61,117 nucleotides of DNA, from contig JANXSK010000101.1 in NCBI GenBank assembly GCA_025352695.1, positions 1 through 61,117 on the forward strand, read 5' to 3'. The notes below the pieces were generated by a model. It was not told the origin of the DNA. It saw nothing but the letters and a program-made list of their open reading frames with translations, and ran no database searches. The translations under genes and the position numbers were made by a program. The stretch is from Ferruginibacter sp. (GTDB lineage Bacteria; Bacteroidota; Bacteroidia; Chitinophagales; Chitinophagaceae). Below are positions 18,658 through 27,439 of the stretch, piece by piece; the stretch's first letter is position 1, and each line of letters starts with the position of its first letter.

Positions 18658-20117
18658 TGTTGAAAGATATATTATATAAAGTAAGTCTCCGCTCCGTAAA
18701 GGGTAATACCGGTATAGAGATAAAGGATCTGCAGATTGACTCACGTAAAGTGAGTGATGGTAGCTGCTTTATTGCTATTAAAGGAAGCAATGCAGATGGG
18801 CACAATTATATTGAAACGGCTATTGTAAATGGAGCAAAGGCAATTGTTTGCGAAGTGTTGCCCACTCAGTTTAAGGAGTATGTAACCTATGTAGAAGTTG
18901 AAAACAGCGCATTGGCAGCGGGTTTTATTAGTCATAATTTTTATGGGGAACCTACTTTAAAAATAAAACTTGTTGGTATAACAGGTACCAATGGTAAAAC
19001 AACAATTGCCACTTTATTGTGGAAATTATTTAGTGGGTTGGGATATAAATGTGGATTAATCAGTACAGTACAAAATCAAATCGGAACCGAAATTATTTCT
19101 GCTACGCATACTACGCCTGATGCAATTAGTGTAAATATGTTGTTGAAAAAAATGGTGGATGCAGGTTGCATTTATGTATTTATGGAATGCAGCAGTCATG
19201 CCATTCACCAGCATAGAATTGCTGGTTTATATTTTACCGGGGGCGTTTTCAGTAATATCACACACGACCATTTAGATTATCATAAAACATTTGATGAATA
19301 CATCAGGGTTAAAAAATCGTGGTTTGATGTATTGCCAGCTACGGCGTTTGCCATCAGTAACGCAGATGATAAAAGAGGTGCGGTGATGTTACAAAATACA
19401 GTTGCAAAAAAATATTTCTACAGTCTTAAAACAATGGCTGATTTTAAAGGAAAAATATTGGAGAATAGCCTTGTGGGCTTGCACCTGCTAGTGAATGACA
19501 GTGAAGTATATTTTCGCTTAATTGGGGAGTTTAATGCATATAATTTGTTAGCTGTATTTGGTACAGCAATTTGTTTAGGACAAGAAAAAAGTAAAGTGCT
19601 GCAGGTATTAAGCAGCCTCGATGGTGCAGAAGGAAGATTTGATTGCATGATCAGTAAAAATGATAAAATAATTGCTATTGTGGATTATGCACATACTCCG
19701 GATGCAGTATTAAATGTATTGGTAACTATAAAAAAATTGCGGCAGGGTAATGAGCATATCATTACGGTGGTAGGTTGCGGCGGCGATAGAGATAAAACCA
19801 AAAGACCGATCATGGCTGCAGCAGCTTGTGAGCATAGCAACAGGGTAATTTTTACATCAGATAATCCACGTGGCGAAGATCCTTTAGAAATATTAAAAGA
19901 GATGGAAGCGGGTGTAAGTGTAACAGCAAGAAAAAAATACATCACCATTGCGGATAGAAGGGAAGCAATAAAAACTGCGGTGAGTCTGGCTGTAAAAGAA
20001 GATATCATTTTAATAGCGGGTAAAGGGCATGAAAAATACCAGGAGATAAAAGGAGTAAAGTACAATTTTGATGATAAGGAAATACTGAAAGAAATATTTG
20101 AATTGCTGGATAAATAA
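18657..20117 (+). CDS. murE: UDP-MurNAc-L-Ala-D-Glu--2,6-diaminopimelate ligase
   Basis: A 486-residue Mur ligase that adds the third stem-peptide residue. Motifs: IDSRKVSDGSCFIAIKG in the N-terminal domain, the ATP-binding P-loop VGITGTNGKTT, the FSNITHDHLDYH metal/ATP region and, in the C-terminal domain, SDNPRGEDP. The DNPR sequence (D402 onward) is the hallmark of enzymes that use meso-diaminopimelate, as expected for a Gram-negative wall. It overlaps ftsI by one base and is followed by a 108-base spacer before mraY; murF is not in this cluster. Confidence 0.96.
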   Translation: MLKDILYKVSLRSVKGNTGIEIKDLQIDSRKVSDGSCFIAIKGSNADGHNYIETAIVNGAKAIVCEVLPTQFKEYVTYVEVENSALAAGFISHNFYGEPTLKIKLVGITGTNGKTTIATLLWKLFSGLGYKCGLISTVQNQIGTEIISATHTTPDAISVNMLLKKMVDAGCIYVFMECSSHAIHQHRIAGLYFTGGVFSNITHDHLDYHKTFDEYIRVKKSWFDVLPATAFAISNADDKRGAVMLQNTVAKKYFYSLKTMADFKGKILENSLVGLHLLVNDSEVYFRLIGEFNAYNLLAVFGTAICLGQEKSKVLQVLSSLDGAEGRFDCMISKNDKIIAIVDYAHTPDAVLNVLVTIKKLRQGNEHIITVVGCGGDRDKTKRPIMAAAACEHSNRVIFTSDNPRGEDPLEILKEMEAGVSVTARKKYITIADRREAIKTAVSLAVKEDIILIAGKGHEKYQEIKGVKYNFDDKEILKEIFELLDK

Positions 20118-20225
20118 AACAAATAAATCGAATGTATGGAAATTTTAATAAAAGTAACTAAAGTAAGGATAACAATTAAAAAATCAGCATATTAGCACAA
20201 TAGCTAATTAGCAAATTAACAAAAG

Positions 20226-21542
20226 ATGCTGTATCATTTATTTCGCTGGTTAACCAAAGAAGGGATAAAATTTCCTGGAAGTGGTTTGTTTGAATTCATC
20301 ACATTCCGTGTGTTGTTGGCAGTTATATTAAGCCTGGTGATCACTATAGTGTTTGGAAAAAAACTTATCAGATTTTTGCAGAAAAAACAGTTGGGCGAAA
20401 CTGTAAGGGATCTGGGGCTGACGGGCGAACAACAAAAAAAGGGTACGCCAACAATGGGCGGTATCATTATTATACTAGGTATATTAATACCAACTTTATT
20501 ATTAGCCAATCTCGATAAAGTATATATAAGACTAATGATTTTGTGTACACTTTGGTTAGGTGCCATTGGCTTTATTGATGATTACTTAAAGATTAGATCA
20601 AAACGCCTCGCTCAAGCAAAAGGTGCTGATTATAAAAAGGGAGATAGTGATGGACTGGCAGGCAGATTTAAAATTTTTGGTCAGGTAATGTTAGGGATTA
20701 TTGTTGGTGCAACATTGTACTTTAATCAAAGTGTGGTGGTGCAAAGGGAAGTGTACAATCCTGATATAAAATTTGTAAAAGATTCATTGCTTACATCAGG
20801 ACAAAAATTGATGAGCGACTCGTTTAACATTGTAACTATTGATGGCAAGGAACATCTTTTTGTAAAAGTAAAATCGCCTATTGCCACTATTCCTTTTGTA
20901 AAAACGCATGAATTTAATTATGCTAAATTATTACCAGCTAGCTGGCAGGGATACACTTACACTCTTTACATTATCATAGTTATATTTATAATAACGGCTG
21001 TAAGCAATGGCGCAAATATAACAGATGGATTGGATGGATTGGCAACGGGGGTAAGTGCTGTTATTGGTATTGGCCTGGGCATATTTGCTTATGTAAGTGG
21101 TAATATAAAACTCGCCGAGTATCTTAATATAATGTACATACCAAACTTGGGCGAATTGTCCATTTTCATTGCTGCTTTTGTGGGGGCTTGTATAGGATTT
21201 TTATGGTATAACAGTTATCCTGCACAAGTTTTTATGGGCGACACCGGTAGCCTTGCACTCGGTGGAATTATCGCAGCACTTGCCATTATTGTACGCAAAG
21301 AATTATTGATACCCTTCTTTTGTTTTATTTTTTTAGTAGAGAATTTAAGTGTGGTAATACAAGTAAGCTGGTTTAAATATACGAGGAAGAAATATGGTGT
21401 AGGACGACGGGTATTTTTAATGAGTCCGCTACATCATCACTATCAAAAGCTGGGCTATCACGAAAGTAAAATAGCCGTTCGGTTTTGGATTGTAACAATT
21501 TTAAGTGTGGTTGTAGCAATTGGTACTTTAAAAATGAGGTAA
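20226..21542 (+). CDS. mraY: Phospho-MurNAc-pentapeptide transferase (lipid I synthase)
   Basis: A 438-residue polytopic membrane enzyme joining UDP-MurNAc-pentapeptide to undecaprenyl phosphate. The family motifs are present: [13 protein letters not shown], the catalytic aspartates in [33 protein letters not shown] and the cytoplasmic [15 protein letters not shown]. It is longer than the roughly 360 residues of E. coli MraY because of an extra loop (about residues 170-240) before TM5. Such a loop is common in Bacteroidota. A 314-base spacer with repeats follows. Confidence 0.96.
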   Translation: MLYHLFRWLTKEGIKFPGSGLFEFITFRVLLAVILSLVITIVFGKKLIRFLQKKQLGETVRDLGLTGEQQKKGTPTMGGIIIILGILIPTLLLANLDKVYIRLMILCTLWLGAIGFIDDYLKIRSKRLAQAKGADYKKGDSDGLAGRFKIFGQVMLGIIVGATLYFNQSVVVQREVYNPDIKFVKDSLLTSGQKLMSDSFNIVTIDGKEHLFVKVKSPIATIPFVKTHEFNYAKLLPASWQGYTYTLYIIIVIFIITAVSNGANITDGLDGLATGVSAVIGIGLGIFAYVSGNIKLAEYLNIMYIPNLGELSIFIAAFVGACIGFLWYNSYPAQVFMGDTGSLALGGIIAALAIIVRKELLIPFFCFIFLVENLSVVIQVSWFKYTRKKYGVGRRVFLMSPLHHHYQKLGYHESKIAVRFWIVTILSVVVAIGTLKMR

Positions 21543-21650
21543 TAAAGTTTTGAAAAATTAAACAATGAATGAAGTAAAGATCATTCAACGTTTTCAACAT
21601 AAAAATCCGGGAATGTGAAAATTGGTATATCCACGAGCCCATTAAGTTCT

Positions 21651-21838
21651 ATGCTGTTGAAGAACCATTTTAAAAATTTGCAACACGCTGAAAAAACAGT
21701 ATAAGAAACTGTCAAATTTGATGCTGTTGAAGAACCATTCTTTACTGCTGCGGCAGTAAAGAAAAAGAAAAGAACCCGTTAAATTCTTTGCTATTGAAAA
21801 ACCATTTTTTTTAAAAATCCTGTTACTGGGTAACAGGT
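21651..21838. repeat. Three repeat-plus-hairpin units between mraY and murD
   Basis: ATGCTGTTGAAGAACCATT occurs identically at 21651-21669 and 21721-21739 (70 bp apart) and as TTGCTATTGAAAAACCATT at 21788-21806. Each copy is followed by a different hairpin: ACAGT/ACTGT (21697-21713), TTTACTGC-TGCG-GCAGTAAA (21741-21760) and CCTGTTAC-TGG-GTAACAGG (21820-21838). Copies 1 and 3 share a further TTAARTTCT on their 5' side. This is the only structure in the 314-base space; I see no gene there. Confidence 0.7.
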
Positions 21839-21856
21839 AATTATTTGTAATTATTA

Positions 21857-23248
21857 ATGAATATATCTGCCAATTTAAAAGCTGAACAACAACTACTTAA
21901 AAAGGGTGGTTTAGGCAGGCTTGTAATACTGGGAGCCGGCGAAAGCGGTGTAGGCGCAGCATTGCTGGCGCAGCAGCAGGGGTATGATGTATTTATAAGT
22001 GATGCAGGTGGTATTAAAGAATCATATAAAACGGTATTGCAAAAAAACAATATTGAGTTTGAAGAGGGGCAACATACTGAAAGTAAAACTTTATTGGCAG
22101 ATGAAGTGATTAAAAGTCCGGGTATTGCTGAAAAGAATGAATTGATAAAAAAGATTAGGGCAAAGGGGATACCTGTTATAAGCGAAATAGAATTTGCTTA
22201 TCGGTACAAAGGCAACAGTAAAATAATTGCCATTACCGGTAGTAACGGAAAAACTACTACCACCTCATTAATCTACCACATGTGTAAACTAGGAGGTCTT
22301 GATTGTGCCTTGGTGGGCAATATTGGGTACTCATTTGCAATGCAAATAGTCACCAATCCAAAGCCATTGTATGTGTTAGAAATAAGTTCTTTTCAGTTAG
22401 ATGATATAAAAACCTTCAGGCCGGATGTTGCTGTGCTAACCAATATTACAGAAGATCATTTGGACAGGTACGATTATAACATTCAAAACTATATCAACAG
22501 TAAGTTTCGCATTGTAGAAAACCAGCAAAAAGGCGATGTATTCATCTATTGCCAGGATGATGAAACAACTATAAAAAATATTAGCAAATACACCATTAAA
22601 TCAACTTTATACCCCATCACCATGAGTAAAGAACTACCGCAGGGAGCATACCTGGCCAATGCAAAAATGCACCTGAAATGGAAAAGTGAAGAAATGCAGA
22701 TGAGCATAGATGACTTTAAAATGAAAGGAAAACACAATCAATATAATAGTATGGCAGCTAGTCTTGCCGCAACCGCGGTTGATATAAGAAAGGAAAAAAT
22801 TAGAGAAGCATTGCAAACTTTTGAAAGTTTGGAACACAGGATGGAGCCGGTTGCTACTATCAAAGGGGTAGAATTTATTAACGACAGTAAAGCCACCAAT
22901 GTTAATAGCACTTGGTTTGCTTTAGAAAGTATGGAAAAACCAACTATTTTAATTTTAGGAGGTGTTGATAAAGGCAACGACTATTCGCTGCTGAAAGAAA
23001 TGGTTACAGAAAAAGTAAAAGCAATTGTATGCATGGGTACCGATAACCGGAAAATTCATGAATCGTTTGGGGACATTGTTTCGCTGATTGTTAACACCAC
23101 AACAGCCGAAGAAGCAGTACAGACTTCTTTTCATTTTGCCAATAAAGGAGATGTGGTATTGCTCAGCCCTGCATGTGCAAGTTTTGATTTATTTAAAAAT
23201 TATGAAGATAGGGGTAATCAGTTTAAGCAAGCCGTGAAGAATTTATAA
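21857..23248 (+). CDS. murD: UDP-MurNAc-L-alanine--D-glutamate ligase
   Basis: A 463-residue Mur ligase adding D-Glu, the second stem residue. It has an N-terminal Rossmann-like UDP-binding domain (LVILGAGESGVGAALLAQ), the P-loop IAITGSNGKTTTTSLIYH, the NITEDHLDRYD motif and a C-terminal domain with FINDSKATNVNSTWFALES and LILGGVDKGNDY. The end (LLSPACASFDLFKNYEDRG) is the diagnostic MurD terminus. The start at 21857 leaves about 20 residues before the first beta strand, slightly longer than usual. Confidence 0.96.
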   Translation: MNISANLKAEQQLLKKGGLGRLVILGAGESGVGAALLAQQQGYDVFISDAGGIKESYKTVLQKNNIEFEEGQHTESKTLLADEVIKSPGIAEKNELIKKIRAKGIPVISEIEFAYRYKGNSKIIAITGSNGKTTTTSLIYHMCKLGGLDCALVGNIGYSFAMQIVTNPKPLYVLEISSFQLDDIKTFRPDVAVLTNITEDHLDRYDYNIQNYINSKFRIVENQQKGDVFIYCQDDETTIKNISKYTIKSTLYPITMSKELPQGAYLANAKMHLKWKSEEMQMSIDDFKMKGKHNQYNSMAASLAATAVDIRKEKIREALQTFESLEHRMEPVATIKGVEFINDSKATNVNSTWFALESMEKPTILILGGVDKGNDYSLLKEMVTEKVKAIVCMGTDNRKIHESFGDIVSLIVNTTTAEEAVQTSFHFANKGDVVLLSPACASFDLFKNYEDRGNQFKQAVKNL

Positions 23249-23340
23249 TAAGCAAAAAGCATAAGGCAAAAAGCTTAAAGCAAAAAACGAAAAGCAAAGA
23301 GCATAAAGTATGAAATAATGAGTTAGTTCAAAATATTAAA
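23249..23340. repeat. A-rich low-complexity spacer with repeated GCAAAAAGC/GCATAAAG words
   Basis: The murD-ftsW spacer consists of short degenerate repeats built from AGCAAAAAGC, AAGGCAAAAAGC, AAAGCAAAAAACG and AAGAGCATAAAG. It has no coding potential and no clear hairpin. A shorter spacer of similar kind (TTAGCA-type words, 20180-20220) precedes mraY. These look like slippage-prone filler rather than a defined element. Confidence 0.5.
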
Positions 23341-23373
23341 CACTAAACCAAAAGGAAAATACAAAACAGCAGA

Positions 23374-24639
23374 TTGGCAGACAACATCAATATAAAAGAA
23401 TTTTTTACACCCAACATCAGTAATATGGGGGGCAATTTGGTTAGCAAAACCAGGGGCGATAGAGTTATATGGGCCATTGTAATAATTCTTACATTGATAA
23501 GTTTACTGGTAGTGTACAGCAGTACTGGTTCGCTGGCATACAAATATAGTAAGAGCACCGAAAGCTTTTTGTTTAAACAATTTGCTTTTATTATTCTCGG
23601 TGTACTTATCATATACTTTGCTCACAAGGTAAATTATACGATCTATTCAAGAATAGCACTTATCTTATTTATGATTGCTATTCCTTTATTGATTTATACT
23701 TATTTTTTTGGAGCTAGAATAAACGAAGGCAGCCGTTGGATAAAACTACCTGTAATCAACATGACGTTTCAAACATCCGATCTTGCAAAGCTTGCGCTAT
23801 TCATGTACATGAGCAGGCAGTTAAGTCGCAAGCAACAGGTTATTAAAGATTTTAAAAAAGGGTTTTTACCCATTATTATTCCTGTGGTAATTATTTGCTT
23901 ACTGATAGCACCCGCAAATTTATCTACTGCAATTTTGGTAGCTGCCACCAGTTTATTACTCATGTTTATTGGCAGGGTTAATACAAAACATATTTTACTA
24001 ACTATCGGTATCGCAATGATACCTGTTATTATTTTATTAACGATTGCAGTAAAATATTACGATACAGCAGCACATAAAACAAAAGATCTGCCGGCTATTT
24101 TTTCAGTAGCACGTGTACCAACCTGGGTAGGAAGGATACAAACATTTATGTACAGTAATAAAGAAGATAATAATGAAAAGTTATACCAGATTAACCAGGC
24201 AAAAATTGCTATTGCAAATGGAGGATGGTTTGGTGTAGGACCCGGCAATAGTAGTGCACGTAATTTTTTGCCACATTCTTACAGCGATTTTATTTTTGCC
24301 ATTATTTTAGAAGAGTATGGTTTGCTGGGCGGTACATTTATTGTTTTTATTTATTTGTTGTTTTTGTATCGGTGTATCAGGTTGTATAGAAAATGCCCTT
24401 TTGCATTTGGCGCTTTTTTAGCGCTGGCACTGAGTTTTACGCTGGTAATACAAGCCATTGCCAACATGGGGGTAAATGTAAACGTGTTTCCAAATACGGG
24501 TGTAACGTTACCACTGGTAAGTATGGGCGGAAGTAGTTTTCTCTTCACTTGTTTATCAATCGGTATTATTTTAAGTGTGGCAAGAAATGTAGAACAGCTG
24601 GAAGGAAAAAGTGCACTGGTTGAAGCAGCAACAGCTTAG
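23374..24639 (+). CDS. ftsW: SEDS peptidoglycan polymerase FtsW
   Basis: A 421-residue SEDS-family glycosyltransferase with about ten membrane helices. The conserved parts are LVVYSSTGSLAYKY in the first helix region, GSRWIKLP, FQTSDLAKLALFMYMSRQL, the large periplasmic loop ending GGWFGVGPGNSSARNFLPHSYSDFIFAIILEEYGLLGG, quoted here as short motifs GVGPG, LPHSYSDFIFA and EEYGLLGG, and the late PLVSMGGSS. It polymerises septal glycan with FtsI. The start is TTG at 23374, giving a cytoplasmic N-terminus of about 30 residues. FtsW rather than RodA follows from its place between murD and murG. Confidence 0.93.
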   Translation: MADNINIKEFFTPNISNMGGNLVSKTRGDRVIWAIVIILTLISLLVVYSSTGSLAYKYSKSTESFLFKQFAFIILGVLIIYFAHKVNYTIYSRIALILFMIAIPLLIYTYFFGARINEGSRWIKLPVINMTFQTSDLAKLALFMYMSRQLSRKQQVIKDFKKGFLPIIIPVVIICLLIAPANLSTAILVAATSLLLMFIGRVNTKHILLTIGIAMIPVIILLTIAVKYYDTAAHKTKDLPAIFSVARVPTWVGRIQTFMYSNKEDNNEKLYQINQAKIAIANGGWFGVGPGNSSARNFLPHSYSDFIFAIILEEYGLLGGTFIVFIYLLFLYRCIRLYRKCPFAFGAFLALALSFTLVIQAIANMGVNVNVFPNTGVTLPLVSMGGSSFLFTCLSIGIILSVARNVEQLEGKSALVEAATA

Positions 24640-24715
24640 ATGGCGAAGAGAATATATTTAATAAATAAGTGAATATTGGCCAAACGATAATACCCTGATT
24701 TAACATCCTTGTGTC

Positions 24716-24733
24716 AGCCGATAGCTATCGGCT
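24716..24733. repeat. Perfect 18-bp extragenic palindrome
   Basis: AGCCGATAGCTATCGGCT is a perfect palindrome in the ftsW-murG spacer. It could form a short cruciform or mRNA hairpin with no loop bases. Similar CCGATAGCTATCGG words are, as far as I recall, scattered in other Bacteroidota genomes; this could not be counted here. Confidence 0.7.
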
Positions 24734-24794
24734 CACTTGTACCAGGTTAAAATAATTAAACGCAATAAAAAGTAATACTGGTTCAACCAGCATA

Positions 24795-25940
24795 ATGATT
24801 GAAGAAAATAAAAATATTAATAACTTAAATTCCTCAAAGCAACAGCTGCAACCAGTAAGAATTATTATTGCAGGTGGCGGTACAGGCGGACATATTTTTC
24901 CGGCAATAGCCATTGCCAACAAAATAAAAAAATTAGCACCTGGTACAGAAATTTTATTTGTAGGTGCTAAAAGAAAAATGGAAATGGAAAAAGTGCCATT
25001 GGCAGGTTATGCTATAGAGGGGTTAGATATCGCAGGTTTTAACAGAAGTTCTTTGATAAAAAATATTTCACTGCCTTATAAACTGATAAAGAGTTTTTTT
25101 CAGGTAGGGCAAATATTCAAGGCTTTTAAGCCCATTGCTGTAATAGGTGTAGGTGGGTATTCAAGTTTTCCAGTACTGCGTTTTGCTCAATCAAAAGGAA
25201 TAAAAACTTTTATACACGAGTCTAATTCCTTTGCAGGCAAAAGCAATATACTGCTTGCAAAAAAGGCAACTAAAATTTACGTGGCTACGGATGGCATGGA
25301 AAAGTTTTTTCCAGCAGCAAAAATGATGGTAACGGGTAATCCTGTTAGAGAAGCCATTTCAAGCAGCTTCTTAACAAGAGAAGAAGGTATTGAGTTTTTT
25401 AATCTTGATCCAAATAAAAAAACCATTTTATCCATTGGCGGCAGTCTTGGTGCAAAAAATATCAATGAAGCATTGGCTGCTCATTTAGATGAGTTTGAAA
25501 AAAATAACCTGCAATTGATTTGGCAAACTGGTAAACCATTTGTAGCCATTGCAAAAACGCTGGCTGCTGAAAGACCGGCAATTTGGGTAAACGATTTTAT
25601 TATGCAAATGGAATATGCATATGCTGCCGCAGATGTGGTAATTAGCAGAAGTGGAGCCATGGCAGTTACAGAGATTTCTGTACAAAAAAAAGCTGCACTG
25701 TTTGTGCCTTATCCATTTGCGGCTGAAGATCATCAAACAGCCAATGCGCAAAAGCTGGTTAATAAAAATGCAGCTATGATGGTTAAAGACAGTGAGGCGT
25801 TGAATACATTGGTGCCGGCTATTATTGCTTTATCAAAAGATGAACAAAAGCAGCTCACTTTTAAAACCAACATCAGTACGTTGGCAATTACCAATGCAGA
25901 TGAAGTAATTGCAAAAAATATTTTAAGTTCAATTTCATAG
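24795..25940 (+). CDS. murG: UDP-GlcNAc--lipid I N-acetylglucosaminyltransferase
   Basis: A 381-residue GT28 enzyme forming lipid II at the inner face of the membrane. Motifs: the N-terminal glycine-rich loop IIIAGGGTGGHIFPAIAIA, VGVGGYSSFPVL, IHESNSFAGKSN and, in the C-terminal half, LSIGGSLGAKNINEAL plus the donor-binding VISRSGAMAVTEI and PYPFAAEDHQTANA. The N-terminus has about 20 extra polar residues before the first strand. It lies between ftsW and murC, in the usual order. Confidence 0.96.
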   Translation: MIEENKNINNLNSSKQQLQPVRIIIAGGGTGGHIFPAIAIANKIKKLAPGTEILFVGAKRKMEMEKVPLAGYAIEGLDIAGFNRSSLIKNISLPYKLIKSFFQVGQIFKAFKPIAVIGVGGYSSFPVLRFAQSKGIKTFIHESNSFAGKSNILLAKKATKIYVATDGMEKFFPAAKMMVTGNPVREAISSSFLTREEGIEFFNLDPNKKTILSIGGSLGAKNINEALAAHLDEFEKNNLQLIWQTGKPFVAIAKTLAAERPAIWVNDFIMQMEYAYAAADVVISRSGAMAVTEISVQKKAALFVPYPFAAEDHQTANAQKLVNKNAAMMVKDSEALNTLVPAIIALSKDEQKQLTFKTNISTLAITNADEVIAKNILSSIS

Positions 25941-25999
25941 AGGGCTGGCTAACGCTAATCCCAATAAAATAATTTTAAAAAACACCGGTGCTATAATAA

Positions 26000-27439
26000 A
26001 TGAACAACTATAATAACATATTGACATACTTAAACTTGCCGCCTTTAGAAAGTGATAAGCAAGCTGCGGCTGGGATATATTTCCTCGGCATTGGCGGCAT
26101 TGGTATGAGTGCACTTGCAAGGTATTTCAATAGTATTGGTGTAAGGGTAAGTGGTTACGACAAAACAGCTACACCATTAACGCAACAATTAATTGCAGAA
26201 GGAATTAACATTCATTTTGAAGATTCAGTTGTACTAATTGATAAAGCGGTACAGTTAGTGGTATACACACCTGCAGTCCCCAATAATCATACAGAGTTAA
26301 ATTTTTATCAGCAAAATAATTACAAAGTAGTAAAGCGTAGTGCAGTATTGGAAGCCATTACCAATAGATCTTTTAATATCTGCATTGCAGGAACCCACGG
26401 TAAAACTACTACAAGTGCAATGGTGGCGCATATTTTAACGCACAGCAAATTTGGTTGCAATGCATTTCTTGGAGGCGTTGCAGTTAACTACAATACCAAT
26501 TTTTGGGGCAGCGATAAAAATGTATGTGTGGTGGAGGCGGATGAGTATGATAGAAGTTTTTTAAAACTCAGTCCTGATGTGGCAGTAGTAAGTAGTATGG
26601 ATCCGGATCATCTGGATATTTATGGCACAGCCGAAAATATGGAACAGGCATTTATTGATTTTTCTGCCAGGATAAGACCAGGCGGTTTATTGCTGAGCAA
26701 GTTAGGTTTAAAAAGAGAAGCAGAATTAAAAGGCGATCATCAATTAAGTTATCATCTTGAAAATGACAAGGCCGATGTATTTGCTGCTAATATTAAAATG
26801 AACAAAGGAAGTTATCATTTTGATGTAATAACAAAAGGGTGGATATTAAAAGAGGTAGTATTAAATATGGGAGGATTGCACAATATTGAAAATGTATTAG
26901 CAGCAATTTCTGTAGCACATCATTTACAAATTGAGGATGCAAAAATAGTAAATGCAGTTGCTGCTTTCAGTGGAGTAAAAAGAAGGTTTGAGTATATAGT
27001 AAAAACGGATAAGCTGGTATATATCGATGATTACGCCCATCACCCCGAAGAGTTGAGGGCCTTAATTACGGGAGCCAAAAAATTGTTTGCAAATAAGAAA
27101 TGTATTCTAATATTTCAGCCACATCTTTTTAGCAGAACAAAAGACCTGGCAGATGGCTTTGCCGAAGTATTGGATATGGCAGATGAAATAATATTATTAG
27201 AAATTTATCCTGCAAGAGAATTACCAATGAAAGGCGTAAGCAGCGAAATGATTATTGAAAGGATGCACAGTGAAAATAAAATGGTACTAAGTAAAGAAAA
27301 TCTTTTAAAGCATTTGATGCAGGAAAAGGAGGCACATGTAGAAGAAGGATTTGAAGGAGCTTTAATTATATCTGCAGGGGCAGGAGACATTGACACATTA
27401 ATTGAACCCATTAAAAAAATAATAACCGCTGACAATTAA
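26000..27439 (+). CDS. murC: UDP-MurNAc--L-alanine ligase
   Basis: A 479-residue Mur ligase attaching L-Ala, the first stem residue. Motifs: YFLGIGGIGMSALARYFNSIG in the UDP domain (given as IGGIGMSALARYF), the P-loop CIAGTHGKTTTSAMVAH, the VVEADEYDRSFLKLSPD loop, MDPDHLDIY and the C-terminal IDDYAHHPEELRA and FQPHLFSRT. The GTHGKTT form of the P-loop and DDYAHHP distinguish MurC from MurD and MurE. Its stop lies at the putative ftsQ start. Confidence 0.96.
   Translation: MNNYNNILTYLNLPPLESDKQAAAGIYFLGIGGIGMSALARYFNSIGVRVSGYDKTATPLTQQLIAEGINIHFEDSVVLIDKAVQLVVYTPAVPNNHTELNFYQQNNYKVVKRSAVLEAITNRSFNICIAGTHGKTTTSAMVAHILTHSKFGCNAFLGGVAVNYNTNFWGSDKNVCVVEADEYDRSFLKLSPDVAVVSSMDPDHLDIYGTAENMEQAFIDFSARIRPGGLLLSKLGLKREAELKGDHQLSYHLENDKADVFAANIKMNKGSYHFDVITKGWILKEVVLNMGGLHNIENVLAAISVAHHLQIEDAKIVNAVAAFSGVKRRFEYIVKTDKLVYIDDYAHHPEELRALITGAKKLFANKKCILIFQPHLFSRTKDLADGFAEVLDMADEIILLEIYPARELPMKGVSSEMIIERMHSENKMVLSKENLLKHLMQEKEAHVEEGFEGALIISAGAGDIDTLIEPIKKIITADN

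Noticed and set aside
21651..21838. CRISPR array
   Set aside because: There are only three imperfect repeats of 19 bases, the spacers contain hairpins and differ in length from CRISPR norms, and no cas genes are present.
23249..23340. Structured regulatory RNA in the murD-ftsW spacer
   Set aside because: The repeats are purine-rich and almost free of complementary segments, so no stable fold is expected.
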